DNA of 64,000 bases from Stomorhina lunata (lineage: Eukaryota; Arthropoda; Insecta; Diptera; Rhiniidae): NCBI GenBank assembly GCA_933228675.1, contig OW121741.1:23465724-23529723 (forward strand). The letters run 5' to 3'. The notes beneath the pieces are model-generated. The model had not been told where the DNA came from, did not search any database, and worked only from the letters and a program-made list of their open reading frames with translations. This document shows positions 23,698 through 34,980 of the stretch, one piece after another; the stretch's first letter is position 1; each line of letters opens with the position of its first letter. Made by a program: the position numbers and the translations under genes.

Positions 23698-25098
23698 GTT
23701 TTTATTATTTTTGGTGAGAGGGTGATGCAAATTAGAGAGAATATTTGTGGGGAGATAGTGGGAGACAAAGACAAAAATATAGAGTATTTTATTACAATTA
23801 AATAAATGTTTTTGTTTTGTAAAAAAATAGCAACAACAATTATTGGTATTGTTTTTATTATTTGTGGTGAGGGAGTGAAAGACAAAATTAATATTTTGGA
23901 AGATTTGACAATGTAAACCTTTCAAATTTGAATTATTTGAAGTTAAAATTTTATGGAATTTTGTTTTTTGGGTTGGTTTATTGGGATAAAATCTTCGAGT
24001 GATTGAGGAATACATATTGTGTTAAAAAATTAAATAATATTGCAGGGAGATCATTAAGAGCTATTTTACAATGCCAATTTTTTTAAGAGTCACAGTAGTA
24101 AAGAGTTGGATAAGAACATTGTGACTTATACCCAAAAAGGATGTTACCGATTAAAAAAACAGTCTTTTGAAGGAAAGTTTATAATAATTACAGTTTATTA
24201 TTAAGAAAAGGAATTAAATGTTCGGTCTGAATCAAATGTAAATTCAAAACTGATTAATGTTTAGAAAATGCTATTATATCAGGAAGGAATATTAAAAGGC
24301 AAATCTTTCATTGTGAATGGAATGGTTTTAAGCTGTAAACTTCTACAGATTCCAATACTTCGTGGTTCTCGCGGTTAATTATGCAGTAAAATGATAATTA
24401 ATTTTAAATATTAGGATCTTTGTTAAAAAGTTAAATAAAACCTTGATTTCTCTATCATTTTTGTCAGTCCGTTAGTAATTTTTCTGTTTATCTGTTCATC
24501 ATTTCACAGAGCATTTTGACATTGACAACGCAAGATGTTTTGATAAGAGCTATTAAGTCTAACACTTTTTCCTTCTCATTCACTTTTGAAGAAGCAAAAA
24601 CGGTTTATTATGGAATATCTTGAATCAGAGCTACACAATTTTTAATTATAGTTTTGCCAATTTGGCCAATTCTACGCTCTGTTGTATGGAGTATAATAGA
24701 AATCAATGAGATCAATTTCTCCACATATCCGTTTAGCCCGAGCAATTTTAAAAACTTGCTACAACGACACTGTCATTTTTGACTTAAAGCTCTGATTGTA
24801 TGAGTTTTCGTTTTATAGAGAAGTAGCACTCAGGCAAATACTGCCTATACAATTGCATATGGAGTATATACGAATTGGGTAGCCTTATTTGGAAAGGGGA
24901 TGGCAGAGAAGAGAAAGGTATATCTATTTTTAGAACAGTGAAGTTGCGCCATTTGTTATTATTTAGACGCATTTTGTTGTTTTACAGTCAATTTTATTTA
25001 TTTTTCGTAGACGGCGTGTTATTGCTGTAGTCTTACCGCCGCTGTGGTAAATTATAATTTTAATTCTGTTATCATTGACAATTACAGAAATTGTTGTT
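23698..25098. other. A+T-rich sequence, no feature seen
   Basis: No gene or recognisable repeat end. Open frames of 62-156 codons on the minus strand near 23.5-24.0 kb partly read through the DINE 3' end and are not credible. Confidence 0.5.
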
Positions 25099-25166
25099 GC
25101 CGAGACCGGGGATCGAACTTAGGCTCAATGTGATATTACGTGCTAACCAACTAAGCCACAGCACGG
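25099..25166 (-). repeat. tRNA-derived SINE head (tRNA-like, not a functional tRNA)
   Basis: On the minus strand an A-box-like TGTGGCTTAGTTGG (25147-25160) is followed about 27 bases later by a B-box-like AAGTTCGATCCCC (25108-25120). Internal pol III promoter spacing is right. The anticodon and T stems do not pair properly and the acceptor ends do not match, so this is a SINE head or tRNA pseudogene. Confidence 0.6.
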
Positions 25167-25229
25167 GAAATTTGTATTCACAATGAACTAGATGACGGTC
25201 GATTGTGTCGACCGCAGGATACGCTAGTA

Positions 25230-26140
25230 TATAACAAATCCTTATATATATAACGGTATTCTAGTAACGGTGTTTTTAGTAAGTTAAAACCAATCTAGAT
25301 ATCCAACATTCCCCTATAGTTGTATATATACATTAGAGCGTCTCGACTTATATGGGGAAAAATAAAGTTCGCCGTACACCATCGAATATAAAGCATTGCT
25401 ATGAGATAGTTTCGAACAAATTTTTTTTTATTTTTTTTCGTTGCACATTGGGGTCGCCAAAATAAATTTTTCGTTATATCTTCGGCATTTACAGTCGGAT
25501 CTCGAAGTGTGATATATCGATGTTTTTGTCTCGAAGAGGCCAACATTTTTCTTTAATAGTCATTATTCTCAGGTATCTGGTTCTAGTATTTATCTATCAG
25601 ACCCCTGTTCCTACCATCCTAATGTACCACCCTAATATCAGAAAATTAAAGCTCTTAAAAAATCGTTAAACCTTTACTAAGGAAGTTTTTCGATTTTTCA
25701 AACCGATCTATTACAAACAAGGAATTTCTTATTTTGCCGCACATAGGGATCGCCAAAATACATTTTTCGTTATATTTTTTTAAGAGCTTTAATTTTCTGA
25801 TATTAGGGTGGTACATTAGGGTGGTAGGAACAGGGGTCTGATAGATAAATACTAGAACCAGATACCTGAGAATAATGACTATTAAAGAAAAATGTTGGCC
25901 TCCTCGAGACAAAAACATCGATATATCACACTTCGAGATCCGACTGTAAATGCCGAAGATATAACGAAAAATGTATTTTGGCGACCCCAATGTGCAACGA
26001 AAAAAATTAAAAAAAAATTTTTCGAAACTACCTCATAGCAATGCTTTATATTCGATGGTGTACGGCGAACTTTATTTTTTCGAGACGCCCTAATATACAT
26101 ATATAACAAAGCCTTTTATATATGTAACGGAGCTCTAGTC
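25230..26140. repeat. Large fold-back structure with flanking direct repeats
   Basis: Two arms of about 320-330 bp in inverted orientation: left about 25325-25655, right about 25783-26095. Shared landmarks include GTTCGCCGTACACCATCGAA, CATTTACAGTCGGATCTCG, TCAGACCCCTGTTCCTACC and their reverse complements. The 125-bp loop carries a third, direct copy of the GGGATCGCCAAAATACATTT block. Outside the arms is a direct repeat of about 38 bp (ATATAACAAATCCTTATATA at about 25231; ATATAACAAAGCCTTTTATA at about 26101). Unidentified fold-back element. Confidence 0.8.
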
Positions 26141-28553
26141 TGTTCCTCAGTTCCTTAGAGACAAGCTAAAATTTCAAAAACCCTTGTCTTTTCAGCATCC
26201 AATATACGACACTTAAAACATCTTATGAATTGACCTATTATTTTCCATATGATGTTCAAAACATTAAAGCTCTACAACTTTTCAAATAAAACTTAAGTTC
26301 TTGTAATCTTAAAATTTCAACAATAAAAAATTTTAAATAAAACATTCCTTCTCTAAATCCCCATTTACTACTTTTAAGGACAATATTTGAAATTCAATTG
26401 TTAGAATGCGTTTTAAAATTTTCAATGCATTTTTTTCGTTGTTTTTTTTTTTTCATTTCTTCTAACAATTGTTTGAAGTGAAAAAAGCACATCATTATTC
26501 GCCTGTAAGTGTTTTATAACATTTCTATTTTTCTTATATTATCACATACATTCAACAAAAAAAATGGCATTTGGCTAAATAATACAAACATTTTTCCAGC
26601 ATTTTGCTTAAGTGCCAAATAAAGAAAAACTCTAAAAGAAATATAGGAAAAATATATGTGAAAAGCTCGACAAAAAAAATTATGCAGATTTTTTACTTAG
26701 ATTTGTCCAAGTTTTTATCCACTTTACTTAAGTATTTGTTTTTTTTTTTTTTTTTTGTTCCTCTAAAATAAGCTTTTAAATCTTTTATTTTTTCGAAGGT
26801 TTTTATGTAAATTTTTGTGTATTTAGTTTTATTTTAGAGTTTTGCCTTTGTTGGCATTGTTAAGCTAAAAATCATTCAATTGTTATTTCAAAAGAAATAT
26901 TTAAGAAAACTAAAATGAAAACTCCGAAAAACCATTTATTTAACATATTAAAGATCCTATCGCTGAGACTCAGGGTCCAATGTCTTATTAAAATTTTATG
27001 ATTATTATAAAAATAACCAACAATTGTTAAACTTACTTTAGCTAAATAAAAAACTTTAGTCAAAAATGTTTTAATTTACTAAATCATTTAGTTTTGTGAC
27101 CTTTAAATACTTTCGATTTTCAAAAGCTCATTTTCCCCTAAATATATTTTTAAAGGGTACCTCTCTCAAAATTTTTAAACATTTAAATAGTTTATTATTT
27201 TATCTGTTAATAAACCTTAAGTTTATAGGAATTTTTTAAAAGCAAATTTAACAAAAAATTTAACTTTATAAAAAGTTTCATAAAAATAGTTTCATTTTAT
27301 TAAAGTTTAGTTTACTTGTATTGGCATTTTTCAAATTCCTAGCAATAACAAAATATGTAATAAACATTTAAACTTTGTTAACAATTTATGTTAATAAAGT
27401 AATTCTAACTCAACTGTGACATGTTACAAATTTGTTGGAATTTCTTGTATGTGAATTTTTTTTTTGAATGATGGAAAAATGTTTAACAAGTTTTTTAAAT
27501 GCGATATTTTTTTAAATTATATTAATATTCTCTTAGTGGTTTATTTGTAGCAATTAATATAGGTTAAAATATAGATGGCACTACTAGTATTAAGGTCATG
27601 ATTTTTAGTAAGCTCTAACTACGAATATGTGTTAACATTTGAAAGCAGTGGAACTGTTATTTTGTGTAATATATTGTAATATTTGTTATAAGTCTTATGA
27701 ATAATGATTGGTTTTTGCCGATATAATTTATTGTCGAAACCAAGACTTGACATAATTATTGGGACCCTCTTTCAGGAAACGAGAAAACATTAACATTGAG
27801 AAAACATCAAAAGCTGGCAACCGTAATAAACCCAACATTTTCCATCGATAAGTGATATTTTATTAAACGTGGCTCCATTGTTTTATATAGTAGTCTAATC
27901 AAGAGTTAATTGAATGCACTGGTCGTAATGGACCGTAAAAATAGTCGTCCAGGTAATGGCGTTAGACGCAAACATTTGTTTATATATATAGATCATCAAA
28001 AAACTATCAAAAAATAGTCAAATTGTAATCAAATAACCGTCAATCAATCGCGGATCAATCGTGAAACAATTATAAAACAATCATTAAAAATCAATGAACA
28101 ATCGTAAAAAAATCTATCATCATCAAATCGCCCGTTAATCATGAAACAATTACCAAAAAATCATCAAAAATCTTCAAAAAGTCATCAGTCAATTAATCAT
28201 AAAACAATTATCAAACAATCGTCAAACAACCATCAAATAATCATGAAAAATCTTCAAACAATTGTCAAATAATCGCCAGTCAAACTATTATAAAATTCAG
28301 TCAGCTTGGTCATCCATATTTGACATTTTTAATATTTGACTTGCATGGTAGGGATCACGCCCCCTTGAGATTTAAAAAAAAAACCTGGCCTATTTATAAT
28401 TTTTCTAATCTAAATTTTCCTGCTATCGTAATAAATCGAAAGCATAAAGCATTTATCATTATAGCAGGAAATGGTACGCTGGGTTTGTGTTGATGTTTTC
28501 AATAAATAGAAAATATTAATGGTATTAGTCTTGCACCCAACCTTAAGTCTGTA
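26141..28553. other. A+T-rich sequence with one low-complexity tract
   Basis: No gene recognised. From about 28000 to 28290 the sequence is a cryptic repeat of AATCATCAAA/AATCGTCAAA-like words. Confidence 0.5.
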
Positions 28554-28799
28554 GCTTGGAGCTAAAAGGGCCAATGTCATTTTTTTGCTGTTTTGAGTTA
28601 ATCATTGCATCAGATTTTCTTCTTTACCCACTTTTATGAAGCCAAATAAAAGGGGGTAAAGAAGAAAATCTGATGCAATGAGAACAAATTTACAAAGTTT
28701 TTTTTTGGCAATGTTACTATGAATTTATATGAAAAATAACATTAAATCAAATTTTCATAAAACCACTTTTTTTGACATTGGCCCTTTTAGCACCAAGCC
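28554..28799. mobile_element. Small palindromic MITE
   Basis: 246 bp. Outer inverted arms share GCTTGGnGCTAAAAGGGCCA ATGTCA (28554-28580 against 28773-28799). Inside is a second stem, CATTGCATCAGATTTTCTTC and continuing (28603-28629), against its reverse complement ending at 28680, about 25 bp nearly perfect. No target duplication could be fixed. Confidence 0.75.
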
Positions 28800-28910
28800 A
28801 GAAGAAGTATACCGATAGACTTCAGAATTACTTTCTACGTCGATTTGAAAAATTTACTCTCAAAAGTTACAAACATTTACAAATAATCGCAGAAACGTAT
28901 AAACCTAAAC

Positions 28911-29480
28911 AAAAACAAGTAAAAAAAGCTATAGTCGGTCAAACCCGACTATATGATACCCTTCACTACTAAGGTCAAATATGGAGAATTTAGCAAGTTT
29001 TCCTATAGTCTAAGAGTCATACATACATATACTATATGCTATTTTTTCGAGATTTATGTCATTTCCGGCTTAGGGCCTGATATGGGAGGTAGGGTCAGAT
29101 TAAGGCTATAATTAGATTAAGGCTATAATTAGCAATATTTATGCTGAATATTATTAATATGCAACTAAATTTGTGGCTGTAAAGGACCAAAAACAGGCAT
29201 CCCTATGGGTGGTACCCAAAATAGTAATCCGATTTTGCCCAAAACGGATCGTCCAAAATATGAGCCTGTGCGGAATTTGATCAATTTATCTTTAAAGTTA
29301 CGACCTTTACATTGATAACAAGCTTACAGATTTTACTTTGACTGAGTTAGTAATGAAAATCACAATTATTTTTCTTAAAATCAAAAAAGTAACTTACCAA
29401 GCATCCACTCAAGTTATGATCAAAAACTTGGATTTTCGCAAAATTTAAAGAAACGGTTTAGATTTTTTATTCTTTGTTAA
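28911..29480 (-). mobile_element. DINE-like element fragment (3' end)
   Basis: Read on the minus strand the end is AAGGGTATCATATAGTCGGG, then TTTGACCGACTATAGC and a T-rich ACTTGTTT tail. This is the same layout as the INE-1 3' end (GGTAT, a hairpin with GTCG arms, then CTTGTTT). No 5' start or CCGTCTG block is found to the right, so it is 5'-truncated; the right limit is a guess. Confidence 0.55.
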
Positions 29481-29969
29481 AATGGATTAAACTAAAAAAG
29501 GGGAAAGGTTGGTCATTCCGATTTTTTTTAGGTATACGCTTGTAATTCTGTTAAAACGCGTTTATATAGTTATAGACAATAACTTTTCATATAAAATCGA
29601 TTTGTCTTACACTTAAATATTAATAAAGTACATCAGTACGATAAATTTAATATTCATTACCAAACACTTAAATTAATCCCTTTCACAAAAACTTGTTCTA
29701 CTAATTACTCTTATATTTTATGGGATAAATCACGAACACAATCCATAAATTTATGCTTCTTTTGATTTCCGTTTTACCCTTAAAGCTGCTAAATCATTTA
29801 TTTATTCAATCCTTTAACGATTTCTTTACAAATTTTTATTTTCTGTATGCTAAGATTTTTTTATGATGCTTACACTGCCGGTCATCAGATTATGACGGCT
29901 ACTAATAAAAACTTATATACATATATATTCAATAGATTTTGAAAGCGAAATTTTTCAAAATTATTTAAA

Positions 29970-32015
29970 TTCTCATGATATGCCTTTAACGAGTAATAAT
30001 TGTTGTAGCTTTTGTATAGGTCGAGTAAAAAGGGACTTTTGGAAACTTTGCCTTTAAGGGGGTAAAAACGAGTAAAAAGGGAAAAAATCGAAAACGATCT
30101 AGTTAGATTTCCTAAAGAAGTAGGTATAGAAACAAAATTTAAATTACGTTTTTTGAACAATATAAAAATCAGTGGACAGGTGTTCGGTACTTTTGAAACT
30201 ATGCCCGATAGGGGGTAAAAAGTGGTGAAAGTAGATTTTTGGCACTATTTTTAACCCAAACTTATCTTTTGAACCACAATTACAGAAAGGAACCTTGTAC
30301 TAGAATCATGAAATGTGAAAAAATTATTGAATACGTATTTGGTACTTTTTTAATTTCGGAGGCCAAAATGGGTAAAAAAGGGATAAAATGATAACTTAAA
30401 ATCTCATAAAGTAATACGAATAGGAAAAATATGTTAACAGCGTTTTTATAAAATGTACTAAATTCAATTGGTACCAAAGAAGTACCAAACCAGACTGAAC
30501 TTTTTAAAGATTAGGGGATAAAAAGGGGAACAAATTGGTAATGTTATAAGTTTTAAACAAATGGATGTTTGTATGTCTGTATGTGCTTTATAGAATAGTA
30601 AACTATGCATTTGATCATGTTATACTCTTTAGCAAAGTTGTTGAGCGTAAGCCAACGAAGGTTTTTAAGTTTATATTTCCGATAGATGGCGCCACTGAAA
30701 ATTACTCAAAGTTAATAAAATCGTAAATTGTATATTTGATCATTCTATGATTTTAGAAAAGTTGTAGCACATGAGCCGACGTAGGTGTTCTTAGTTTATA
30801 TGACTAATTTCCCACAGATGGTGCCACTGAAAATTACTCAAAGTGAATTAAATTGTAAACTGTGTATTTTCTTATGCTATGAATGACGCAAAGTTGTTAC
30901 GCATGAGCCGACGAATGTTTCTTAGTTTGTATGACCAATTTCCGTCTGGTGATAATCTGTGCATTTGATAATGCTGTGATCTTTAACAAAGTTGTTGCGG
31001 ATAGTCGACGAAGGTTTCTTAGTTGATATAACCGATTTCCGATAGGTGGCGCCACTAAAAAATTACACAAAGTTAATTTAATCGTAAACTGTGCATTTGA
31101 TCATGCTTTACTCAAAGTGAATTAAATTGTAAACTGTGTATTTGATCATGCTATAATCTTACGCAAAGTTGTTTCGCATGAGACGACAAAGGTTTCTTAG
31201 GTTGTATGATTAATTTCCGGCAGGTGGCACCATTTAAAATTACACAAAGTTAATCAAATCGTATTAATCAATGTGTATTTGATCATGCTATGATTTTAAA
31301 AAAGTTGTAGCACGTGAGCCGACAAAGGTTTCTTAGTTTGTATGACCAATTTCCGACAGGTGGCGCCACTGAAAATTACTCAAAGTTAATGAAATCGTAA
31401 ATTGGGTATTTGATAATGCTGTGATCTTTAGAAAAGTTGTAGCACATGAGCCGACGTAGGTTTCTTAGATTGTATGACTAATTTCCGATAGGTGGCGCCA
31501 CTAAAAATTACTCAAAGTTAATTAAATAGTAAACTGTGTATTTGATCATGGTATGATCTTATGCAAAGTCATTACGCATGAGCCGACAAAGGTTTCTTAG
31601 TTTGTATGGCAAGTTTCCGGCAGGTGGCGCCACTTAAAATTACACAAAGTTAATCCAATCATAATCTCTCCATTTGATAATGCTGTGATCTTTTACAAAG
31701 TTGTTGCATATGAGCCGACAAAGGTTTCTTAGTTTGTATGACCAATCTCCGACAGGTGGCGCCACTGAAAATTACTCAAAGTTAATGAAATCGTAAATTG
31801 TGTATTTCATCATGCTATGATTTTAGAAAAGTTTGTATGACTAATTTCCTATAGGTGGCGCCACTAAAAATTACTCAAAGTGAATTCAATCGTAATCTGT
31901 ACATTTGATAATGCTGTGATCTTTAGAAAATTTGTTGTTCAAATATTTGAAAACTTTAAAATTTGTATCGAAATGCTTATCCTACAGCTCCGAGCAAGGC
32001 TCGGTCAACCAGGTA
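29970..32015 (+). mobile_element. Helitron-like element, copy 3 (nested)
   Basis: Starts with a diverged form of the family's 5' end (TTTAACGAGTAATAAT) and lacks the TA tract. It shares the leader (TGTATAGGTCGAGT, GGGACTTTTGG), has about ten of the ~130-bp internal repeats instead of six, and ends with the same CCGAGC/GCTCGG hairpin (about 31991-32005) and TCAACCAGGTA. Sequence after AGGTA differs from copies 1 and 2, which places the 3' end at or near that A. Confidence 0.75.
30607..31930 (+). repeat. Expanded internal ~130-bp repeats of Helitron-like copy 3
   Basis: About ten diverged units with TTTGATCATG or TTTGATAATG, GAGCCGACnAAGG, GGTGGCGCCACT and ACTCAAAGTnAAT landmarks. Confidence 0.8.
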
Positions 32016-32429
32016 AATGTCCCATTTTATATTTTTTCCATAGCTAGATAAATTTCGCAAAATATTGGTCTCAGTTTAATAAATTTTTACCTGATCTTAA
32101 GCCAAATTTTTCATAGGAGTTTATATTTTTTCAACTTTTTATCATATAAAGATTGGGTCTAATCGCTAAAAAAAAAAACATTTAAATTTGAAAAGAAAAA
32201 TTTTGTAATGAGTCAAAAATTCTAGTATGAGTTCTGGTATTATTAATCTTTTTTGGCTATTCTTCATTAACCATAATATTAACTCCATCCATATACTCCA
32301 CATAATTAAAGGGCAAACTATACTATTAAGGCAAAAAACAAAGAAGTGCTTATAACTGCTTATAAGCGAGATATTGATGTCCAAAGTTTTTTTATTATTA
32401 AGAATCGTCATCTGATGACCGGCAGTGTA

Positions 32430-33340
32430 ATCACTAATTAGTAGTAAATTTACATTTATTAAAAACTTTCTTTATCGTCTATAGTCGTGTTGTTGATGGT
32501 GATGATTTTTCTCGTCTTTAAAATGTTAATATTATGTTTAAAAACCAAAAGCCTTTAAGTATTAATTTGTTAATTAACATAAAGGCTCAATGGAAAAAGG
32601 AGTAAAGAAAAATCTGAAAAAATAAACTTTTCCTTTTTTTTTGTTATTTGTAGAAAAAGCTGCTACTTTAGCTGCTGCCAATTTTTTCCCATTTTCTTTT
32701 CAACTTGCGGTTATATTGTGTTAAAGTGTTAAAATTAATCATGGTAAGTTGTTTTTAAATAAAAAATGTACACAAAGTCGGAAGGTATATTGAGTTCTGC
32801 TAAACACTATAACTTAAAGCTTTTTATGAAAAATATCACAGTTCTTCTATAACCCGCCCACTGTAGGGTATTTAAGGCAATTGATTCAATCCTTTTCTAA
32901 CTTGACAATTTTTTTCACATTGTACCCAAAAGCCAACATAAAGAAAAAACTCTTTTATGAAAATGAAATGGAAATTTATTACAATTATTTTTTTTCTCAA
33001 ATTTTTCTTTATTTTCCCTTTCAAGTTTATTAGAACTTTGAATGGCTTTGAAAAGCTATCAGTTTAATTGTTAACAAACTATGGAGCAGCATAAAACCGT
33101 TGGCAAAGTAAAAGTCTGAGACATTAAAGAAAGTTTTCCTTTTCATTTGGGAAAAGCCAAGCAAAAAAGAAAATATTATGGTTAAATTATTTTTGTAAGT
33201 TAATTTATATAAAAGCCTTTTGTTAACAGCCGTTAATAAAATGTTTATTAAAGATTTGGTTATTAAAAAGGGTTTTCCGAACGAGTTTCCAATATTAAAT
33301 GGCAGATGAAGATTTTTTAATTGGAATAATAAATTAAGTA
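32430..33340. other. A+T-rich sequence, no gene supported
   Basis: ATGGTAAGT at about 32742 looks like a start codon directly before a splice donor, but nothing upstream or downstream supports an exon. Confidence 0.4.
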
Positions 33341-33480
33341 AAAATAAGTAAGAAAGTGGGGTAAAGTACGACTATTTGATACCCTTTACCGGTAAGGTAA
33401 AATATGGACCAATTGTTAACAAATTTAAAAACATTTCTTAATTTTTAGAGACATATCTGGCTTTTATTTTATTATTAATG
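33341..33480 (-). mobile_element. DINE-like element fragment (3' end)
   Basis: On the minus strand: GGTAAAGGGTATCAAATAGT, then CGTACTTTACCCCACTTTCT and TACTT. Same order as the fragment at 28911 (GGGTAT, TAGTCG, C/T-rich tail), but the hairpin is decayed. Confidence 0.45.
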
Positions 33481-33545
33481 TGATCATTCCTAGATATTTA
33501 TGTTTATCATCAGAGCTTATTCTAGCTCAAATATCCAAATTTTAT

Positions 33546-34460
33546 TTGGAAAATTTTTCTATTCAAAAAATTGTATTTAAAAAAAAAATATAATGCGGGG
33601 AAATTTCACTACAGAAAAAAATTTAATATAAAATTTTTCTATAGAATAAAATTTGTATTGAAAGTTTTTAGGCGGAAACAATTTAAAATTTTTCGACAGA
33701 AAAAATTTTAAATAAAATTCTTTTTTCAAAATGAAAAATTATTTGCATTTGATCTCGATCTGTTACATTTATTTTTTAATATAACAGAAAATTTATTAAT
33801 AAAAGCCAAAAAATGTTTGTGGGACAACCAATTCCTTGACGAGTTTCGATGATTGGTTAGGCCATCTCTTCAGGAGGAGTATTCCTACTTTTAGACAGAT
33901 CAAAAACCTCGCATTATTAAATACAACACAATCATTACGAATTATGTTTGTAAACCATAAGCAAAAGCTCAGATTATCAACTGAACAAAAGCAAACACAA
34001 AAATTTTTTCATTGTTTCATCTTTCTTTAAGAATGTGGGAAGTGAAGCAAGATGAAACTGAAAAATGTTTACTTTGTTCCGTTGATAATCTGAGCTTTTA
34101 CTTATGGTTTACAAACATAATTCGTAATGATTATGTTTGTGCAATAGGTAAAAATGCGAGGTTTCAATCAGTCTTAAAGTAGGGATACTCCTCCTAAAGA
34201 GGAATTGGTTTCTCTTCAAACATTTTTTGGCTTATATCAATAAATTGTCATAGATAGGGATCAAATGCGAATACAATTTCTTTTTTTTAATTTTTCTATA
34301 CAATTTTATGGAACATTTTTCTATTCAAAAAATTGTATATGAAAAATCTATCTTTTAAAAAAACATTACGCAGGAAAATTTCACTACAAAAAAAAAAAAT
34401 TTCATAGAAAAAAAATTATATTAAAAATGTTTCTATAAAAAAAGTTTTATATAGCAACAA
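33546..34460. repeat. Second large fold-back with flanking direct repeats
   Basis: Inverted arms about 33730-34010 and about 34060-34290 share CATAATTCGTAATGATT / AATCATTACGAATTATG, GATTATCAACnGAACAAAG, TTTGATCnCnATCT and GCCAAAAAATGTTTG. Outside the arms is a direct repeat: TTTTTCTATTCAAAAAATTG at about 33552 and about 34316, followed in both by a GGAAATTTCAC/GGAAAATTTCAC block. Same plan as the structure at 25.2-26.1 kb, with unrelated sequence. Confidence 0.75.
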
Positions 34461-34696
34461 ATTTGTATTTCTTTTCCAAATTTTGACTCTGTAAATCACC
34501 AAAATTGTGATAAATCGGCAAATATGTCAGGCCTGGTTGCACCTTTTTTCCTAATCGTGGGTTTCTTTTAAAACACTTCTCTTTCGTTCGAGAATCAACC
34601 TTCAGATGTTTTTCTATTAAAAGGGACTTTTACATTAAATAAGGTACTTGTTTTCCTGCCTCTTAGTTCTTTACCGAATTGGGATCTGGAACTTTC

Positions 34697-34724
34697 TGAA
34701 TCGTTAATAATTATTAACGATTCA
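34697..34724. repeat. Perfect 28-bp palindrome
   Basis: Left half TGAATCGTTAATAA is followed immediately by its exact reverse complement TTATTAACGATTCA, with no spacer. Confidence 0.9.
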
Positions 34725-34864
34725 TTTAAGCCTTGGCTCTATGCACAAAAGTATTAGAGCACTTAACCGTGCGAGCTGCTTTTCTAATAGAAGCGTTAGA
34801 TGCTCTTCGACGGAGTTGCTAGACTGTTCTGTTCGACTTTTTCCTCCTGCTCTTCTTTATACCG

Positions 34865-34932
34865 TTTTTAGATATTTAACATTAAAGAAGGCTTTATATG
34901 GAGTGCCTTCTTTAATGTAAAATATCTAAAAA
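34865..34932. repeat. Short near-perfect hairpin
   Basis: Arms 34865-34892 and 34904-34932 pair over about 28 bp with one mismatch around an 11-base loop (TTTATATGGAG region). Size fits a pre-miRNA-like hairpin or a tiny palindromic MITE; nothing in the sequence decides. Confidence 0.75.
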
Positions 34933-34980
34933 GTCATTAGAATTTTCCATATCCGAATGTTTTGGAGCATTAATATGCCG

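Larger units (their letters stand above)
29871..32429. mobile_element. Tc1/mariner-type MITE with a nested Helitron-like element
   Basis: Perfect 20-bp inverted ends TACACTGCCGGTCATCAGAT at 29871-29890 and 32410-32429, each starting with the TA expected as target duplication. The similarity continues imperfectly inward for about 20 bp more (GACGnnTnnTAATAATAAAA). About 0.5 kb remains after removing the Helitron-like copy at 29970-32015. An open frame at 32166-32411 (minus) may be decayed transposase but shows no certain motif. Confidence 0.82.

Noticed and set aside
23529..24015. Minus-strand frames of 118 and 156 codons
   Set aside because: They cross the DINE 3' end and are low-complexity Asn/Lys/Thr-rich; the same peptide appears in the other DINE copy at 37.9 kb.
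25099..25166. Functional tRNA gene on the minus strand
   Set aside because: A and B boxes are good, but the anticodon, T and acceptor stems do not pair.
32166..32411. Tc1-type transposase remnant inside the MITE
   Set aside because: The 81-codon minus-strand frame has the right place but no certain catalytic motif.
32735..32755. First exon ending ATG|GTAAGT
   Set aside because: Only a short motif match; no supporting acceptor, conserved coding frame or promoter seen.
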